A stretch of 41,904 bases of DNA from IMG/VR virus record IMGVR_UViG_3300046530_000105, positions 1-41,904 of that record. The stretch is one strand, 5' to 3'. The translations under genes and the position numbers were made by a program. Below the pieces are notes generated by a model, which searched no databases, had not been told where the DNA came from, and saw only the letters and a program-made list of their open reading frames with translations. Below are positions 13,854 to 22,506 of this stretch, piece after piece (positions within the stretch are counted from its first letter, which is position 1; each line of letters opens with the position of its first letter). This DNA comes from a virus.

Positions 13854-15231
13854 CCCTTACAGTACTGAGGCGGAACACGCTCTGCTCGGCGCCATGATGC
13901 AGCGCCCTGACCTGATCGAAACCTTGAGCGACGACCTGTCCGCCGAGGCGTTCTATTTCGCTGAGAACGCCGACGTGTTCCGGGCGATTACGGCGCTCCG
14001 TTCGGAAGGGCGGCCAGTGGACTTCCTCACGGTCGGGAATCACATCGGCGATCTAGCTTCAACGGGTACCCCAGCCTTCGCATATTGCGCCGAGATCGTA
14101 AAGAACACCCCGAGTGTGGCCAACGCCGCTGCTTATGCCGTCATCATTCGAGAGCGAGCGATAGACCGGGCCTTGTATGACCTAGGCAGTCGTGCCATGG
14201 AGATTGCGCACGACGATCAGGATGTCCAGGCGAAGATTTCCTCCATCCAAGCTGCTGCCATGGCCATTGATTGCGGTTCCGGCGATGACGACATCGTCAA
14301 AATTGGCGATGTGCTGACCGATCAGTTGGAGGTTTGGCAGGAGCGGCACGATCGGCACGCCAGAGGCGAGACGCTGATCGGGCTTTCGACCGGACTGTCA
14401 GAACTCGACGATAAGATTGGCGGCCTCCAGCCCGACCACCTGTACGTCGTTGCAGGTCGCCCTGGCATGGGCAAGACAACCCTTGGTATGGGCTTCATCC
14501 TTGATGCGGCCGTTCGGCAAAGCAAATCCTCGCTCGTTGTCAGCTTGGAAATGAACAAGGGGCAGTTGCTGGACAGGGCCACGGCCTCCGAAGGCCGAAT
14601 TCCACTGACTATGGTGAAAAATGGAACGGCGTGCCAGAGCCACGGCCCAGAACTCGCCGCTGCGGCGGGGGCCCTGCGGCGTGCTCCACTGTACATCGCG
14701 GACCGGGCTGGCTCGTCGATTGGTCGCATTCGCTCATTGGCTCGCCGCCACAAAATGCGGTACGGCCTAGATCTGCTGATGATCGACTACCTGCAACTGC
14801 TCGACGGTGAGGGCGGAAATCGTACTGAAGAGGTCAGCAGTATCAGTCGGGGGTGCAAGCTGCTCGCCAAAGAACTGGGCATCCCAGTCGTCCTCCTCAG
14901 CCAGCTCTCTCGAAAATGCGAAGAGCGTCCAAACAAGCGCCCAATTCCCTCGGATCTGAGGGAGTCCGGCGCCATCGAGCAGGATGCAGACGTGATCCTG
15001 TTTGTGTACCGCGACGAAGTCTACAACGAAAGCTCCGAGGCCAAGGGCATTGCCGAAATAATCATCGGCAAGGGCCGCGATATCGAAATGGGCACGGTTC
15101 GAGCTGCCTTTCTTGGTCAATACAACCGCTTTGAAAATCTTGCTGCTGGGTGGAAGCCTGAGCCAGTCGATCAGCCGATCGGGAAGGTCACCAGCATGCG
15201 TGATCGCTACAAAGCAAAGGACAAGTTCTGA
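13846..15231 (+). CDS. DnaB-type replicative helicase
   Basis: 461 residues from the ATG at 13846 (GGAGGG upstream; overlaps the replication gene by 8 bp). The N-terminus EAEHALLGAMMQRPDLIE is the DnaB interaction domain. The RecA-like core has Walker A GRPGMGKTT near 204-212, Walker B LLMIDYLQLL near 309-318, and an arginine-finger region (SDLRESGAIEQDADVILFVYR). It is as long as chromosomal DnaB, so the phage brings its own hexameric helicase and needs no host helicase, although host primase is presumably used. Confidence 0.94.
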   Translation: MRDPYSTEAEHALLGAMMQRPDLIETLSDDLSAEAFYFAENADVFRAITALRSEGRPVDFLTVGNHIGDLASTGTPAFAYCAEIVKNTPSVANAAAYAVIIRERAIDRALYDLGSRAMEIAHDDQDVQAKISSIQAAAMAIDCGSGDDDIVKIGDVLTDQLEVWQERHDRHARGETLIGLSTGLSELDDKIGGLQPDHLYVVAGRPGMGKTTLGMGFILDAAVRQSKSSLVVSLEMNKGQLLDRATASEGRIPLTMVKNGTACQSHGPELAAAAGALRRAPLYIADRAGSSIGRIRSLARRHKMRYGLDLLMIDYLQLLDGEGGNRTEEVSSISRGCKLLAKELGIPVVLLSQLSRKCEERPNKRPIPSDLRESGAIEQDADVILFVYRDEVYNESSEAKGIAEIIIGKGRDIEMGTVRAAFLGQYNRFENLAAGWKPEPVDQPIGKVTSMRDRYKAKDKF

Positions 15232-15440
15232 TGACGACCAGGCGCCTTGCTGTTCCTGAACCCGCCAGTTACCGCTATGCGGTCTATTGCTGTTCTTTCA
15301 AAGTCGACCTGAGCAGCACCCCTGACCATGCCCTGGCGCTTTTTGCCCATGAGGCGATGGCTAAGCGTTACGGCGCCTGGATGTGGCCTTCAACTTTCGA
15401 GGTCGTTGACCTCCTTGCGCCCAAGGAGGGCAACTCTTGA
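15231..15440 (+). CDS. Small hypothetical protein
   Basis: 69 residues. The ATG overlaps the helicase stop (TGATG), and the stop overlaps the TTG start of the recombinase gene (TTGA), so it is locked between the two. It has a strand-rich start (YRYAVYCCSFKVDL) and a helical middle (HALALFAHEAMAKRYGAW). No motif is recognised; it probably belongs to a phage-specific family tied to replication. Confidence 0.65.
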   Translation: MTTRRLAVPEPASYRYAVYCCSFKVDLSSTPDHALALFAHEAMAKRYGAWMWPSTFEVVDLLAPKEGNS

Positions 15441-16738
15441 ACACCCAAATTAAAACCCTGACGGTGAAGCTGTCGGATGCTGAAATAGCCCGTAACGCCA
15501 AGCTTGAGCATGTGCGTGACCTTCGTGACGCCAGCCACCCGGCGCTGCACTTCCGTTTCGCCAAGAACCGCGCTCGCGGCTCGTGGTACCTGCTCAATAA
15601 ACGTAAATGGCACCGCATCGGTGGCTTCCCCGACCTGAACACCAAACAAGTTATCGCAGCGTTGCCGGCAGTTCGCCTGCGGGTTTCTGCCGACGCCGCA
15701 GCCAGTGTTTCCGGATGGGTGACCGTCGGGGAGCTGCTCGATTGGTTCGGTGATCGCATGGCCAAGTCGCGAGCGCTATCCGACAAACGCCGGGCCGCGG
15801 GCAAGTCCGCCATCAACTGCCAGCTCAAACCACGCTTGGACGATCTGCTGCTCCGCGACGTGAGCGCCCAGACGCTCGACAAGCTGCTGATGTGGCCGGC
15901 CCAGGCCGAACTGTCACTGTCCTACGTGCAGCAGCTTTACCGACTGCTCGCGGTGGCCTTCCGTCAGGCTCGCAAATTGGACCTGATCCCGGTCAATCCG
16001 ATGGCCGAACTCAAGTTCGTCAATTTCACCACGGCGCGGATCCTGCCCAAGCCTGCGCGGTTGCGTGACGTGCAACTGCAGGACCTGGTGAGCCTGCTCG
16101 CCGCGCGCTTCGATAGCGCGCCGGGTGACGCCATGCTGGCCTTGATGATGCTGTGCCACGGCACTCGGATCGGCGAGACCCGCCAGTCCCGCTGGGCCGA
16201 TATCGCGCTGCCAGAGCGTGAGTGGTTCATCCCTGCCGAACACACCAAGACGAAAACCGAATTGCGGGTACCGCTGACCGAGCAGGTGTGTTCACTCCTA
16301 CAGGAATACCGCACCCGCCAAAGCGCCCAAGGCTACGAGGGTCCGCTGCTGTTCCCGTCACGTCGTGGAAAGGCGCTAAGCGATCACCAGGCAAGCGCCG
16401 CATTCACACGGCTAGGGCAGGGCGCATGGACCAGCCACGACCTGCGCAAAGTGGCCAGAACTGCATGGACTGACCTTGGCGTTGATGGGCACATCGGCGA
16501 GATGCTGCTCAACCACTCGCTGGGCAAGATCGCCTCCACCTACATCAACACCCAGGCCAAGGAGCAGCGTCGGCTGGCTTTGGTGAAGTGGCACAACTGG
16601 TTAGATGAGCGCGGTTTCAAGGCGATTCACGCGCAGACAGGCGTTAGATATGAAGATTCGCAAAACCTCGTAGACGCCTTGAACGGCGGGGTCTGCGAGC
16701 CAGAACCGCAATTTGTTAAGGGCGAGGTTTCAAAATGA
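15437..16738 (+). CDS. Second tyrosine recombinase, in the replication operon
   Basis: 433 residues, starting at TTG (15437) with AAGGAGG 7-8 nt upstream. An arm-binding-like N-terminal region (HFRFAKNRARGSWYLLNKRKWHRIGGFPDLNTKQ, shown here only as its span 38-70) precedes a core-binding domain. The catalytic residues are complete: R244 (GTRIGE), K271/K273, H334 and R337 (HDLRK), H360 and Y369. It is not adjacent to an attachment site. It may resolve replicating multimers, circularise DNA or act on a second site; the function is unknown. Its stop overlaps the next start as ATGA. Confidence 0.9.
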   Translation: MNTQIKTLTVKLSDAEIARNAKLEHVRDLRDASHPALHFRFAKNRARGSWYLLNKRKWHRIGGFPDLNTKQVIAALPAVRLRVSADAAASVSGWVTVGELLDWFGDRMAKSRALSDKRRAAGKSAINCQLKPRLDDLLLRDVSAQTLDKLLMWPAQAELSLSYVQQLYRLLAVAFRQARKLDLIPVNPMAELKFVNFTTARILPKPARLRDVQLQDLVSLLAARFDSAPGDAMLALMMLCHGTRIGETRQSRWADIALPEREWFIPAEHTKTKTELRVPLTEQVCSLLQEYRTRQSAQGYEGPLLFPSRRGKALSDHQASAAFTRLGQGAWTSHDLRKVARTAWTDLGVDGHIGEMLLNHSLGKIASTYINTQAKEQRRLALVKWHNWLDERGFKAIHAQTGVRYEDSQNLVDALNGGVCEPEPQFVKGEVSK

Positions 16739-17049
16739 TCAAAAAGACCCATGGCCCCGCCTTGCAGCGTTGGCCAATCCCTCTCACCAACTGCCCGTCA
16801 TGTGCTGGGCAGGGCTATATCCAGGGCGTGTTTCATACGCTTGCTTGCATCGGTTGCCACTCATCGGGGCAGGTTCACGCCATTACCCTGGAGGCGCTGC
16901 CTATTGAAGAACTCGTGGTGCAGTTGGGCATGGCGCTACGCCGGGAGCGCCGACAGCTCGCGGGCAACAACCCGGCTCGTTGCATCGTTGACGAATACCA
17001 GCAGAACAACAGCCGCGGCCCAGGCGGCTCATCGTTCAAGGGGGATTGA
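16735..17049 (+). CDS. Small zinc-finger-like protein
   Basis: 104 residues. CPSCAGQGY near 20-28 and CIGCHSSGQ near 38-46 form two CxxC pairs, typical of a DnaJ-type or treble-clef zinc binder. A helix follows (IEELVVQLGMALRRERRQL), then a polar glycine-rich end. It is coupled to the recombinase gene. In lambdoid phages small zinc proteins in this nin-like position often serve recombination or transcription; the exact role here is unknown. Confidence 0.7.
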   Translation: MIKKTHGPALQRWPIPLTNCPSCAGQGYIQGVFHTLACIGCHSSGQVHAITLEALPIEELVVQLGMALRRERRQLAGNNPARCIVDEYQQNNSRGPGGSSFKGD

Positions 17050-17052
17050 GCC

Positions 17053-17616
17053 ATGGCTATGTATAAAGACGTGATGGGCACCCTGGTACGGGTGCTGGCA
17101 GCGGACAACATCGACAACAGCACAAAGCAGTCCTGGCAGAAGCTGATCGACGCAGACCTTCGTCAGGGTGGCACCGACAGTACGTTGTCGGTGAGGGACA
17201 AGTTCGATTATGACTGCTGCCTGTACGCACTCCTGCATCGCCAGCTGGACCCGGCGCAGTGGGACGTGCTGGTGGCCAAGTACTCGACGCATAAGGCCAA
17301 CAAGGTCAGTGCCATTGGCAGGCTGGTGGCCCGCATGGTTTCGCCTGCACCTCAGTTGTTCATCTACAAGGCGCTGACGGCCTGGGCCATACCGAAGCTA
17401 AGGGGCGTGCAGGTTGGGAAGCGATCCACTGACATGATCGTGCTGCCTGCTGAGTTCTACGACATGAACACCTGGGATCTGGCGGGCTCCCCAGAGCGCA
17501 CGCGCCGCAACTGGCGAGGCGGAATCCACAAGCGTTTGGAGTCGCTCGAAGAGCAGGCTGTGATCCATGCGACCGAGATATTCGACCGCGAACAAATCTT
17601 TGTAGATGCCGCTTGA
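17053..17616 (+). CDS. Hypothetical protein in the late-antiterminator (Q) position
   Basis: 187 residues. It is the last gene of the rightward early operon, followed by a strong terminator and then the late genes, exactly where lambdoid phages encode Q. The protein is helical and basic, with segments VSAIGRLVARMVSPAPQLFIYKAL and SPERTRRNWRGGIHKRLESLEEQAV that would suit nucleic-acid binding. I find no zinc motif or other signature of a named antiterminator family, so the role is inferred from position. Confidence 0.6.
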   Translation: MAMYKDVMGTLVRVLAADNIDNSTKQSWQKLIDADLRQGGTDSTLSVRDKFDYDCCLYALLHRQLDPAQWDVLVAKYSTHKANKVSAIGRLVARMVSPAPQLFIYKALTAWAIPKLRGVQVGKRSTDMIVLPAEFYDMNTWDLAGSPERTRRNWRGGIHKRLESLEEQAVIHATEIFDREQIFVDAA

Positions 17617-17700
17617 CCTGTTTGCCGGCTGGCCGTAAATTAATCCCATCATGTCGATCTTGCGTGTCGTGATACATAAGCGAACGCAACGACATACATA

Positions 17701-17728
17701 AAGCCCCGCCAACGAGCGGGGCTTTTTC
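17701..17728 (+). terminator. Strong terminator before the late operon
   Basis: AGCCCCGC and GCGGGGCT form an 8-bp stem around CAACGA, followed by five T. It lies 85 bp after the Q-position gene and 88 bp before the holin, like lambda tR'. Late transcription would need antitermination here or a promoter downstream. The rest of 17617-17815 shows no gene. Confidence 0.87.
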
Positions 17729-17815
17729 GTTTTCGGCTCCTGCACACCCATCGTTCCGAACTGGGAGTGAGCCAGGAGCCGGATCTATTCGCTCCCCGAA
17801 AGGGAGGAAGCCGAG

Positions 17816-18148
17816 ATGCCGAACATGCCAGACAAACCAGACACCTGGGTTCTTGTACTCGCGTGGCTGAGTCAGCACGCCCCGGCTTTTTACGCCGCAG
17901 GCTTTGCGATATCGATCTCCGCACTGCGGATCATCTACGGCGGCGGCACACGCAAGGCTGCGTTCTTCGAAAGCCTGCTGTGTGGCTGCATCACGCTATC
18001 GATGTTGTCCGGCCTGGAGCTGATCGGCATCCCGCAATCAGCAGCCAGCTTGATTGGTGGCATGGTCGGGTTGCTGGGTGTTGATAAGGTCCGCGCATTT
18101 GCCGACCGTGTCACTGGTTTCAAGTTGCCGGGCCGGAACGCTGACTGA
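17816..18148 (+). CDS. Holin (lambda S-like family)
   Basis: 110 residues with GAGG 8 nt upstream. Hydrophobic segments lie at about 12-32, 44-62 and 68-88, separated by the short basic loop YGGGTRKAAFFES. The size and three-helix pattern match lambda-family holins, which form holes in the inner membrane to release the endolysin. It is the first late gene, far from the endolysin at 39127. Its stop overlaps the HNH gene start (TGATG). Confidence 0.85.
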   Translation: MPNMPDKPDTWVLVLAWLSQHAPAFYAAGFAISISALRIIYGGGTRKAAFFESLLCGCITLSMLSGLELIGIPQSAASLIGGMVGLLGVDKVRAFADRVTGFKLPGRNAD

Positions 18149-18462
18149 TGGCTAGCACCTCGCCGTGGCACCACCTCTACAAGACCAAACGCTGGTATCG
18201 GTTGCGCTGGCATCAGCTACAGGCTGAACCAACATGCCGCCTGTGCCGTGCCCTTGGTACGGTTGAAGCGGCCAACACCGTTGACCATGTCAAACCACAC
18301 AAGGGCGACGAGGATCTGTTCTTCGACGCGGCGAACCTGCAAAGCCTATGCAAGCCCTGTCACGACGGAGCCAAGCAGCGGCAGGAACGGACCGGCATCC
18401 TGCCAGGGCACGACGTGTCAGGCATCCCGGTTGACCCTAACCACCATTGGAACCGCGATTGA
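18148..18462 (+). CDS. HNH endonuclease of the packaging module
   Basis: 104 residues. Zinc cysteines C30/C33 and C68/C71 frame the HNH core with D46-H47, N63 and H72. Such proteins beside terminase genes are a known part of the packaging machinery of cos phages such as HK97 (gp74), where they stimulate terminase-dependent cos cleavage. The gene position between holin and terminase supports that role. Confidence 0.92.
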   Translation: MASTSPWHHLYKTKRWYRLRWHQLQAEPTCRLCRALGTVEAANTVDHVKPHKGDEDLFFDAANLQSLCKPCHDGAKQRQERTGILPGHDVSGIPVDPNHHWNRD

Positions 18463-18641
18463 GCGAACCCGTCGTCGGAGCCTTTGAAGCACGTCAGTGG
18501 CCCGATTGAAGCACGCCAGTGCCCCCAGGGGGCGGTCAAATGATAGCGATTCTCGCCTGATAGGACCGCCCTCGACCTGTTCCTTCATCGCTAACCCGGA
18601 AAAAGCCGCCAAAACACAGGGCGGCAGCATTGAGAGAATCT
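18463..18641. other. Non-coding stretch before terminase; candidate cos region
   Basis: No gene is visible. Two copies of TTGAAGCACG(T/C)CAGTG, 23 bp apart, start near 18484 and 18507 and are followed by the palindrome GCCCCCAGGGGGC (18521-18533) and GC-rich inverted segments. An HNH gene and a small terminase flank the stretch, so it is the most likely place for cos and terminase binding. The exact nick positions cannot be read. Confidence 0.45.
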
Positions 18642-19118
18642 ATGACAGCCAAGCGCACCCGCTCCGATAGCGCGACATCGGCGGTTGCTGCTATGCAGGC
18701 CGCTGCCGCTGGTCCGATCAAGGCGCCAAGTTTCGTCAACATCCGCAAAGCCGACAAGCCATTTTGGAATTCCATTGTGCGCGCGCGCACGCGTGATAGT
18801 TGGACAGACTCCGACCTGGTACTGGCCGGCAACCTCGCTCGATGCCTTTCCGACATCGAACGGCTTCAGAAAGAGATCGATATCGAGGGCGACATCGTCC
18901 TGAATGCTCGCGACACCCAGGTGATCAACCCGAAGCACAGTCTGTTGGAGACCCTGAGTCGGCGTGCCGTGGCATTGAGCCGGACTTTGCAAGTGCATGC
19001 CCAGGCCACCCAAGGCGAATCCCGCGACCAGGGGAAGAAGGCGACCAAGCAGCGTGCCGCCGAAAAGGTCCTGGCAAACCAGGATGACGATGATCTGATC
19101 CCCCGAGCGATGCACTGA
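18642..19118 (+). CDS. Terminase small subunit (P27 family)
   Basis: 158 residues from the ATG at 18642; a TTG four codons earlier is possible. The protein has a basic start, a KAPSFVNIRKADKPFWNSIVRARTRDSWTDSDLVLAGNLARCL core and the ending helix, all typical of the P27 group. It recognises the packaging site and brings the large subunit to the DNA. The upstream ribosome site is weak (GAGA). Its stop overlaps the large-subunit start. Confidence 0.88.
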   Translation: MTAKRTRSDSATSAVAAMQAAAAGPIKAPSFVNIRKADKPFWNSIVRARTRDSWTDSDLVLAGNLARCLSDIERLQKEIDIEGDIVLNARDTQVINPKHSLLETLSRRAVALSRTLQVHAQATQGESRDQGKKATKQRAAEKVLANQDDDDLIPRAMH

Positions 19119-20659
19119 TGGCCGCCCGCCGCAGAACGCGCGGTGAAAAAGTCATCGCGTTTATCGAGAAATATTGCCGCGTACCGGAGGGGCAGCACGT
19201 CGGCAAGCCTCTGGTGCTGGACCAGTTCCAAAAAGATTTCATCCTGGCGGTCTACGACAACCCCCACGGGACCAGCACCGCCTACCTCAGCATCGCCCGA
19301 AAGAACGGCAAGACCGGTTTGATCGCTGGGATATTGCTGGCCCACATCGTTGGCCCGGAGGCGGTCCAAAACTCACAGATCGTTTCTGGCGCGATGAGTC
19401 GGGAGCAGGCCGGGCTTGTGTTCAAGCTGGCAGTGAAAATGATCCAGCTCAACCCTGAGTTGCAGTCATTGATCCACATTGTGCCGAGCGGCAAGACGCT
19501 GATCGGCACGCCGCTGAACGTTGAGTACCGCGCACTTTCTGCTGAAGGTAAAACTGCACACGGCCTGTCGCCGATCCTGGCCATCCTCGACGAGATTGGC
19601 CAGGTTCGCGGGCCCCAAAGCGATTTCATTGACGCGATCACCACAGCGCAGGGCGCACACGCGGCGCCGCTGCTGATCGCGATCAGTACCCAGGCAGCGC
19701 AGGACAGCGACCTGTTCAGCATCTGGCTCGACGATGCGGAGAAGTCTCAAGACCCGCACATCGTCAGCCACGTTTACCAGGCTCCGAAGGACTGCAAGGT
19801 CACCGACCCAGAAGGTTGGAAGGCGGCCAACCCGGCTCTCGGCTCATTCCGGTCGCTGGCCGACCTGGAGAAACAAGCCGAGCGCGCCAACCGGATGCCA
19901 GCTTCGGAGAACACGTTCCGCAACCTTTGCCTGAATCAGCGTGTATCCACTGTCTCGGTCTTCGTCTCCAAAGGGGTTTGGGTTGGCTGCGGTGATGATC
20001 CAGACAGCCCAGACGGCATGGACCTGTACGGCGGCCTTGACCTTTCGTTCAGGACTGACCTCACGGCCTTCGTCGTCATCGGTAAGCGCGATGGAAACTG
20101 GAATGTGTGGCCGTTTTTCTGGACGCCAGAACAGGGTCTAGCTGAACGCGCCAAGCGCGACCGAGAGGCATATGAGGTCTGGGCCCGGGAAGGTCTGTTG
20201 CTGACCACACCTGGAGCCACTGTGGACTATGCGTACGTTGCCGCTGACATTGCCCGGATTCTTGCCGAGCTTGGCGGGGACATCCAGGCCATTGCCTTCG
20301 ACCGGTACCGGATTGACCTCTTTAAGCGTGATGCCGAGGCCCAGGGTGTGACTTTGCCTCTGGTCGAGTATGGCCAGGGCTACAAGGACATGACTCCGGC
20401 TATCGACGCCCTGGAGTCCGAACTGCTCAACGGGAGGCTCAGCCACGGCATGCATCCAGTGCTGACGATGTGCGCCTCCAACGCCGTGATCCAGAAAGAC
20501 CCGGCGGGCAACCGCAAGTTTGCAAAGGACAAAGCGACCGGCCGCATCGACGGAATGTCGGCTCTCGCAATGGCGTTCGGCGCGACCCTTGGCGCTCCAG
20601 AAGAGATCAAGGGTGACATCGACGACTATCTCAAAAACGGATATTCCGGACTTCTATAG
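19118..20659 (+). CDS. Terminase large subunit
   Basis: 513 residues. An ATPase domain with Walker A-like ARKNGKTG near 60-67 and Walker B LAILDEIG near 154-161 is followed by a nuclease domain that begins with YGGLDLSFRTDLTAFVV near 300. This is the Terminase_1/YmfN-like group of HK97-type phages. It cuts concatemers and pumps DNA into the prohead through the portal. The start overlaps the small-subunit stop by one base (TGATG). Confidence 0.95.
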   Translation: MAARRRTRGEKVIAFIEKYCRVPEGQHVGKPLVLDQFQKDFILAVYDNPHGTSTAYLSIARKNGKTGLIAGILLAHIVGPEAVQNSQIVSGAMSREQAGLVFKLAVKMIQLNPELQSLIHIVPSGKTLIGTPLNVEYRALSAEGKTAHGLSPILAILDEIGQVRGPQSDFIDAITTAQGAHAAPLLIAISTQAAQDSDLFSIWLDDAEKSQDPHIVSHVYQAPKDCKVTDPEGWKAANPALGSFRSLADLEKQAERANRMPASENTFRNLCLNQRVSTVSVFVSKGVWVGCGDDPDSPDGMDLYGGLDLSFRTDLTAFVVIGKRDGNWNVWPFFWTPEQGLAERAKRDREAYEVWAREGLLLTTPGATVDYAYVAADIARILAELGGDIQAIAFDRYRIDLFKRDAEAQGVTLPLVEYGQGYKDMTPAIDALESELLNGRLSHGMHPVLTMCASNAVIQKDPAGNRKFAKDKATGRIDGMSALAMAFGATLGAPEEIKGDIDDYLKNGYSGLL

Positions 20660-20666
20660 GCTCAAT

Positions 20667-21878
20667 ATGGCGTCTCGCTGGTACAACCCAATGAGCTGGA
20701 GTTTCTTTGGCTTCAACAATCCCCAGACGGGTGAGTACATTGAAGTCCAAACAGACATCGGCGGCCAGACGCGCTCCGGCGCGGTCATCACCCCCAAGAA
20801 GGCTCTGGCGATTCCCATCGTCTGGTCCTGCATCAAGATCCTGAGCGAAACGGTGTCAGGGTTGCCGCTGAAGCTGTACGAGGACCAACCCTCTGGGCGG
20901 GTTCTGGTGAAGGACAACAAACGGGCGTTGCGGATTCTGGCAAAGCCCAACCCATACATGACGATGTTGAACTTCATCAAGGCCGCAGTGGTGAACATGG
21001 CCCTGCGCGGTAACGGCTTTGCCCTGATCGAACGTGCAGAAAATGGCGACTTCATTGGGTTGATACCGGTCGGTGCCGATGCGGTAGAAATAGATGCGGA
21101 AGATGACCTGCTGTACTGGGTGACCCTTCAGGGCAAACGCTTCCCTGTTTCGCCAGAGAACATGCTGCACTTCAAGCTTTTCAGCGCCGACGGAATCTGC
21201 GGGCTTTCACCTGTGGAGTTTCACAAGGAGGCCATGGGCCTGGCTAAGGCCGCGCAGGACTGGTCGGCTCGCTTCATGCGCAAGGGCGGCTTCACTGGCG
21301 GGTACGTCATTTACGAAAACTTCCTCACGAAAGAGCAGCGCGACCAGGTGCTGGACAAGTTCCCGAAGATCCGCGACGGCGACGTTGAGGACATCGGGAA
21401 GATGGGACTGCTCGAAGGCGGGCCAACGATCGTACCCGCAGGTATGACGCAGAAGGACAGCCAGTTCATCGAGTCCCAACAGTTCCAGGAAGAAGCGCTC
21501 GCCGGCATCTGGGGCGTGCCGCTGTACCTGGCCAACCGCGCCGGCAAGACCTCAATCATGGGTTCGAACCTGGAGCAGCAAACCAGCGGCTTCATCACGT
21601 TCGGCTTGAGTCCTTACATCAAGGCAATCGAGGACGAGATCAACGACAAGCTGTTCGCAGGAACGGCGTTGTTCGTCGAGTTCGTTGTCGAGGGGTTACT
21701 TCGCGCCGATAGCGCTGGGCGCGCCACCTACTACAAGGGCGCCCTGGGCGGCTCCGGCGGTTCGGGCTGGATGACCATCAACGAGGTCCGCCGCAAAGAA
21801 AACCTTCCTCCGCTGGCTGGCGAAGAATACGACCGGGTCACCCGGTGGGAGATGCAGACCAATGTTCAGCAAGATTGA
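20667..21878 (+). CDS. Portal protein (HK97 family)
   Basis: 403 residues from the ATG at 20667, 7 bp after the terminase stop; the frame is open further upstream but only within the terminase gene. Typical segments are AIPIVWSCIKILSETVSGLPLKL, the wing region with NPYMTMLNFIKAAV, the stem/crown QQFQEEALAGIWGVPLYLAN, and LEQQTSGFITFGLSPYI. Twelve copies form the DNA channel at one capsid vertex. The gene overlaps the protease gene by 17 bp. Confidence 0.93.
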   Translation: MASRWYNPMSWSFFGFNNPQTGEYIEVQTDIGGQTRSGAVITPKKALAIPIVWSCIKILSETVSGLPLKLYEDQPSGRVLVKDNKRALRILAKPNPYMTMLNFIKAAVVNMALRGNGFALIERAENGDFIGLIPVGADAVEIDAEDDLLYWVTLQGKRFPVSPENMLHFKLFSADGICGLSPVEFHKEAMGLAKAAQDWSARFMRKGGFTGGYVIYENFLTKEQRDQVLDKFPKIRDGDVEDIGKMGLLEGGPTIVPAGMTQKDSQFIESQQFQEEALAGIWGVPLYLANRAGKTSIMGSNLEQQTSGFITFGLSPYIKAIEDEINDKLFAGTALFVEFVVEGLLRADSAGRATYYKGALGGSGGSGWMTINEVRRKENLPPLAGEEYDRVTRWEMQTNVQQD

Positions 21879-22506
21879 AGTGCCCTTTGAAGTAAAGGCT
21901 AGTGATGACGCCGGTAACTTCGAGGGCTACGCCGCGGTATTCAACAATGTTGACCTGGGCGATGACGTGATCCTCCCTGGCGCATTCATCAAGGTAAAGA
22001 CCACACGCGCTGGGCGCTTGAAGTTGGCGCTATTCCATGACCTCACCCGATTGGTCGGCTCCGCAGACTTCACCCAAGACAGCCACGGCCTCTACATCAA
22101 AGGCAAGGTCAACCTGGCGGTGAGCTATGCCCGAGACGCCTACGAGCTGATGAAAGAGGGCACGCTCGACAGCATGTCCATCGGCTTCAACACGATCCTT
22201 GCGGCCTACGAAGAGCGCGAGGGCCGAACCATCCGGATCATCAAACAGGCAGAGCTCTGGGAGGCATCACTGGTGCCGTTCGGGATGAACCCAGAGGCGC
22301 AAGTCACCGACGTGAAGTCGGACATCAGAATTTTTGAGAAGGCCCTGCGCGATCGCATGGGGCTATCCCAGAAGGAGGCGGCGGCTGTCGCTTCGCTCGG
22401 CTACTCCGCAGTGCACCGTGATGGTGGAACTGAGGCCACGGCGATCGTGGAAGGGCTGAAATCACTCTCCACCACTTTTGACCATTTTTTTAAGGTGTCG
22501 CCATGA
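21862..22506 (+). CDS. Prohead protease (S78 family)
   Basis: 214 residues. Motifs of the HK97 maturation protease are GNFEGYAAVFNNVDLGDD, FHD with H59, LDSMSIGF with S106 as likely nucleophile, and LWEASLVPFGMN with E134. It cleaves the delta domain of the capsid protein and itself during maturation. The C-terminal ~60 residues (QKEAAAVASLGYS to TFDHFFKV) may be the removable tail. Its stop overlaps the capsid start as ATGA. Confidence 0.93.
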   Translation: MFSKIEVPFEVKASDDAGNFEGYAAVFNNVDLGDDVILPGAFIKVKTTRAGRLKLALFHDLTRLVGSADFTQDSHGLYIKGKVNLAVSYARDAYELMKEGTLDSMSIGFNTILAAYEEREGRTIRIIKQAELWEASLVPFGMNPEAQVTDVKSDIRIFEKALRDRMGLSQKEAAAVASLGYSAVHRDGGTEATAIVEGLKSLSTTFDHFFKVSP

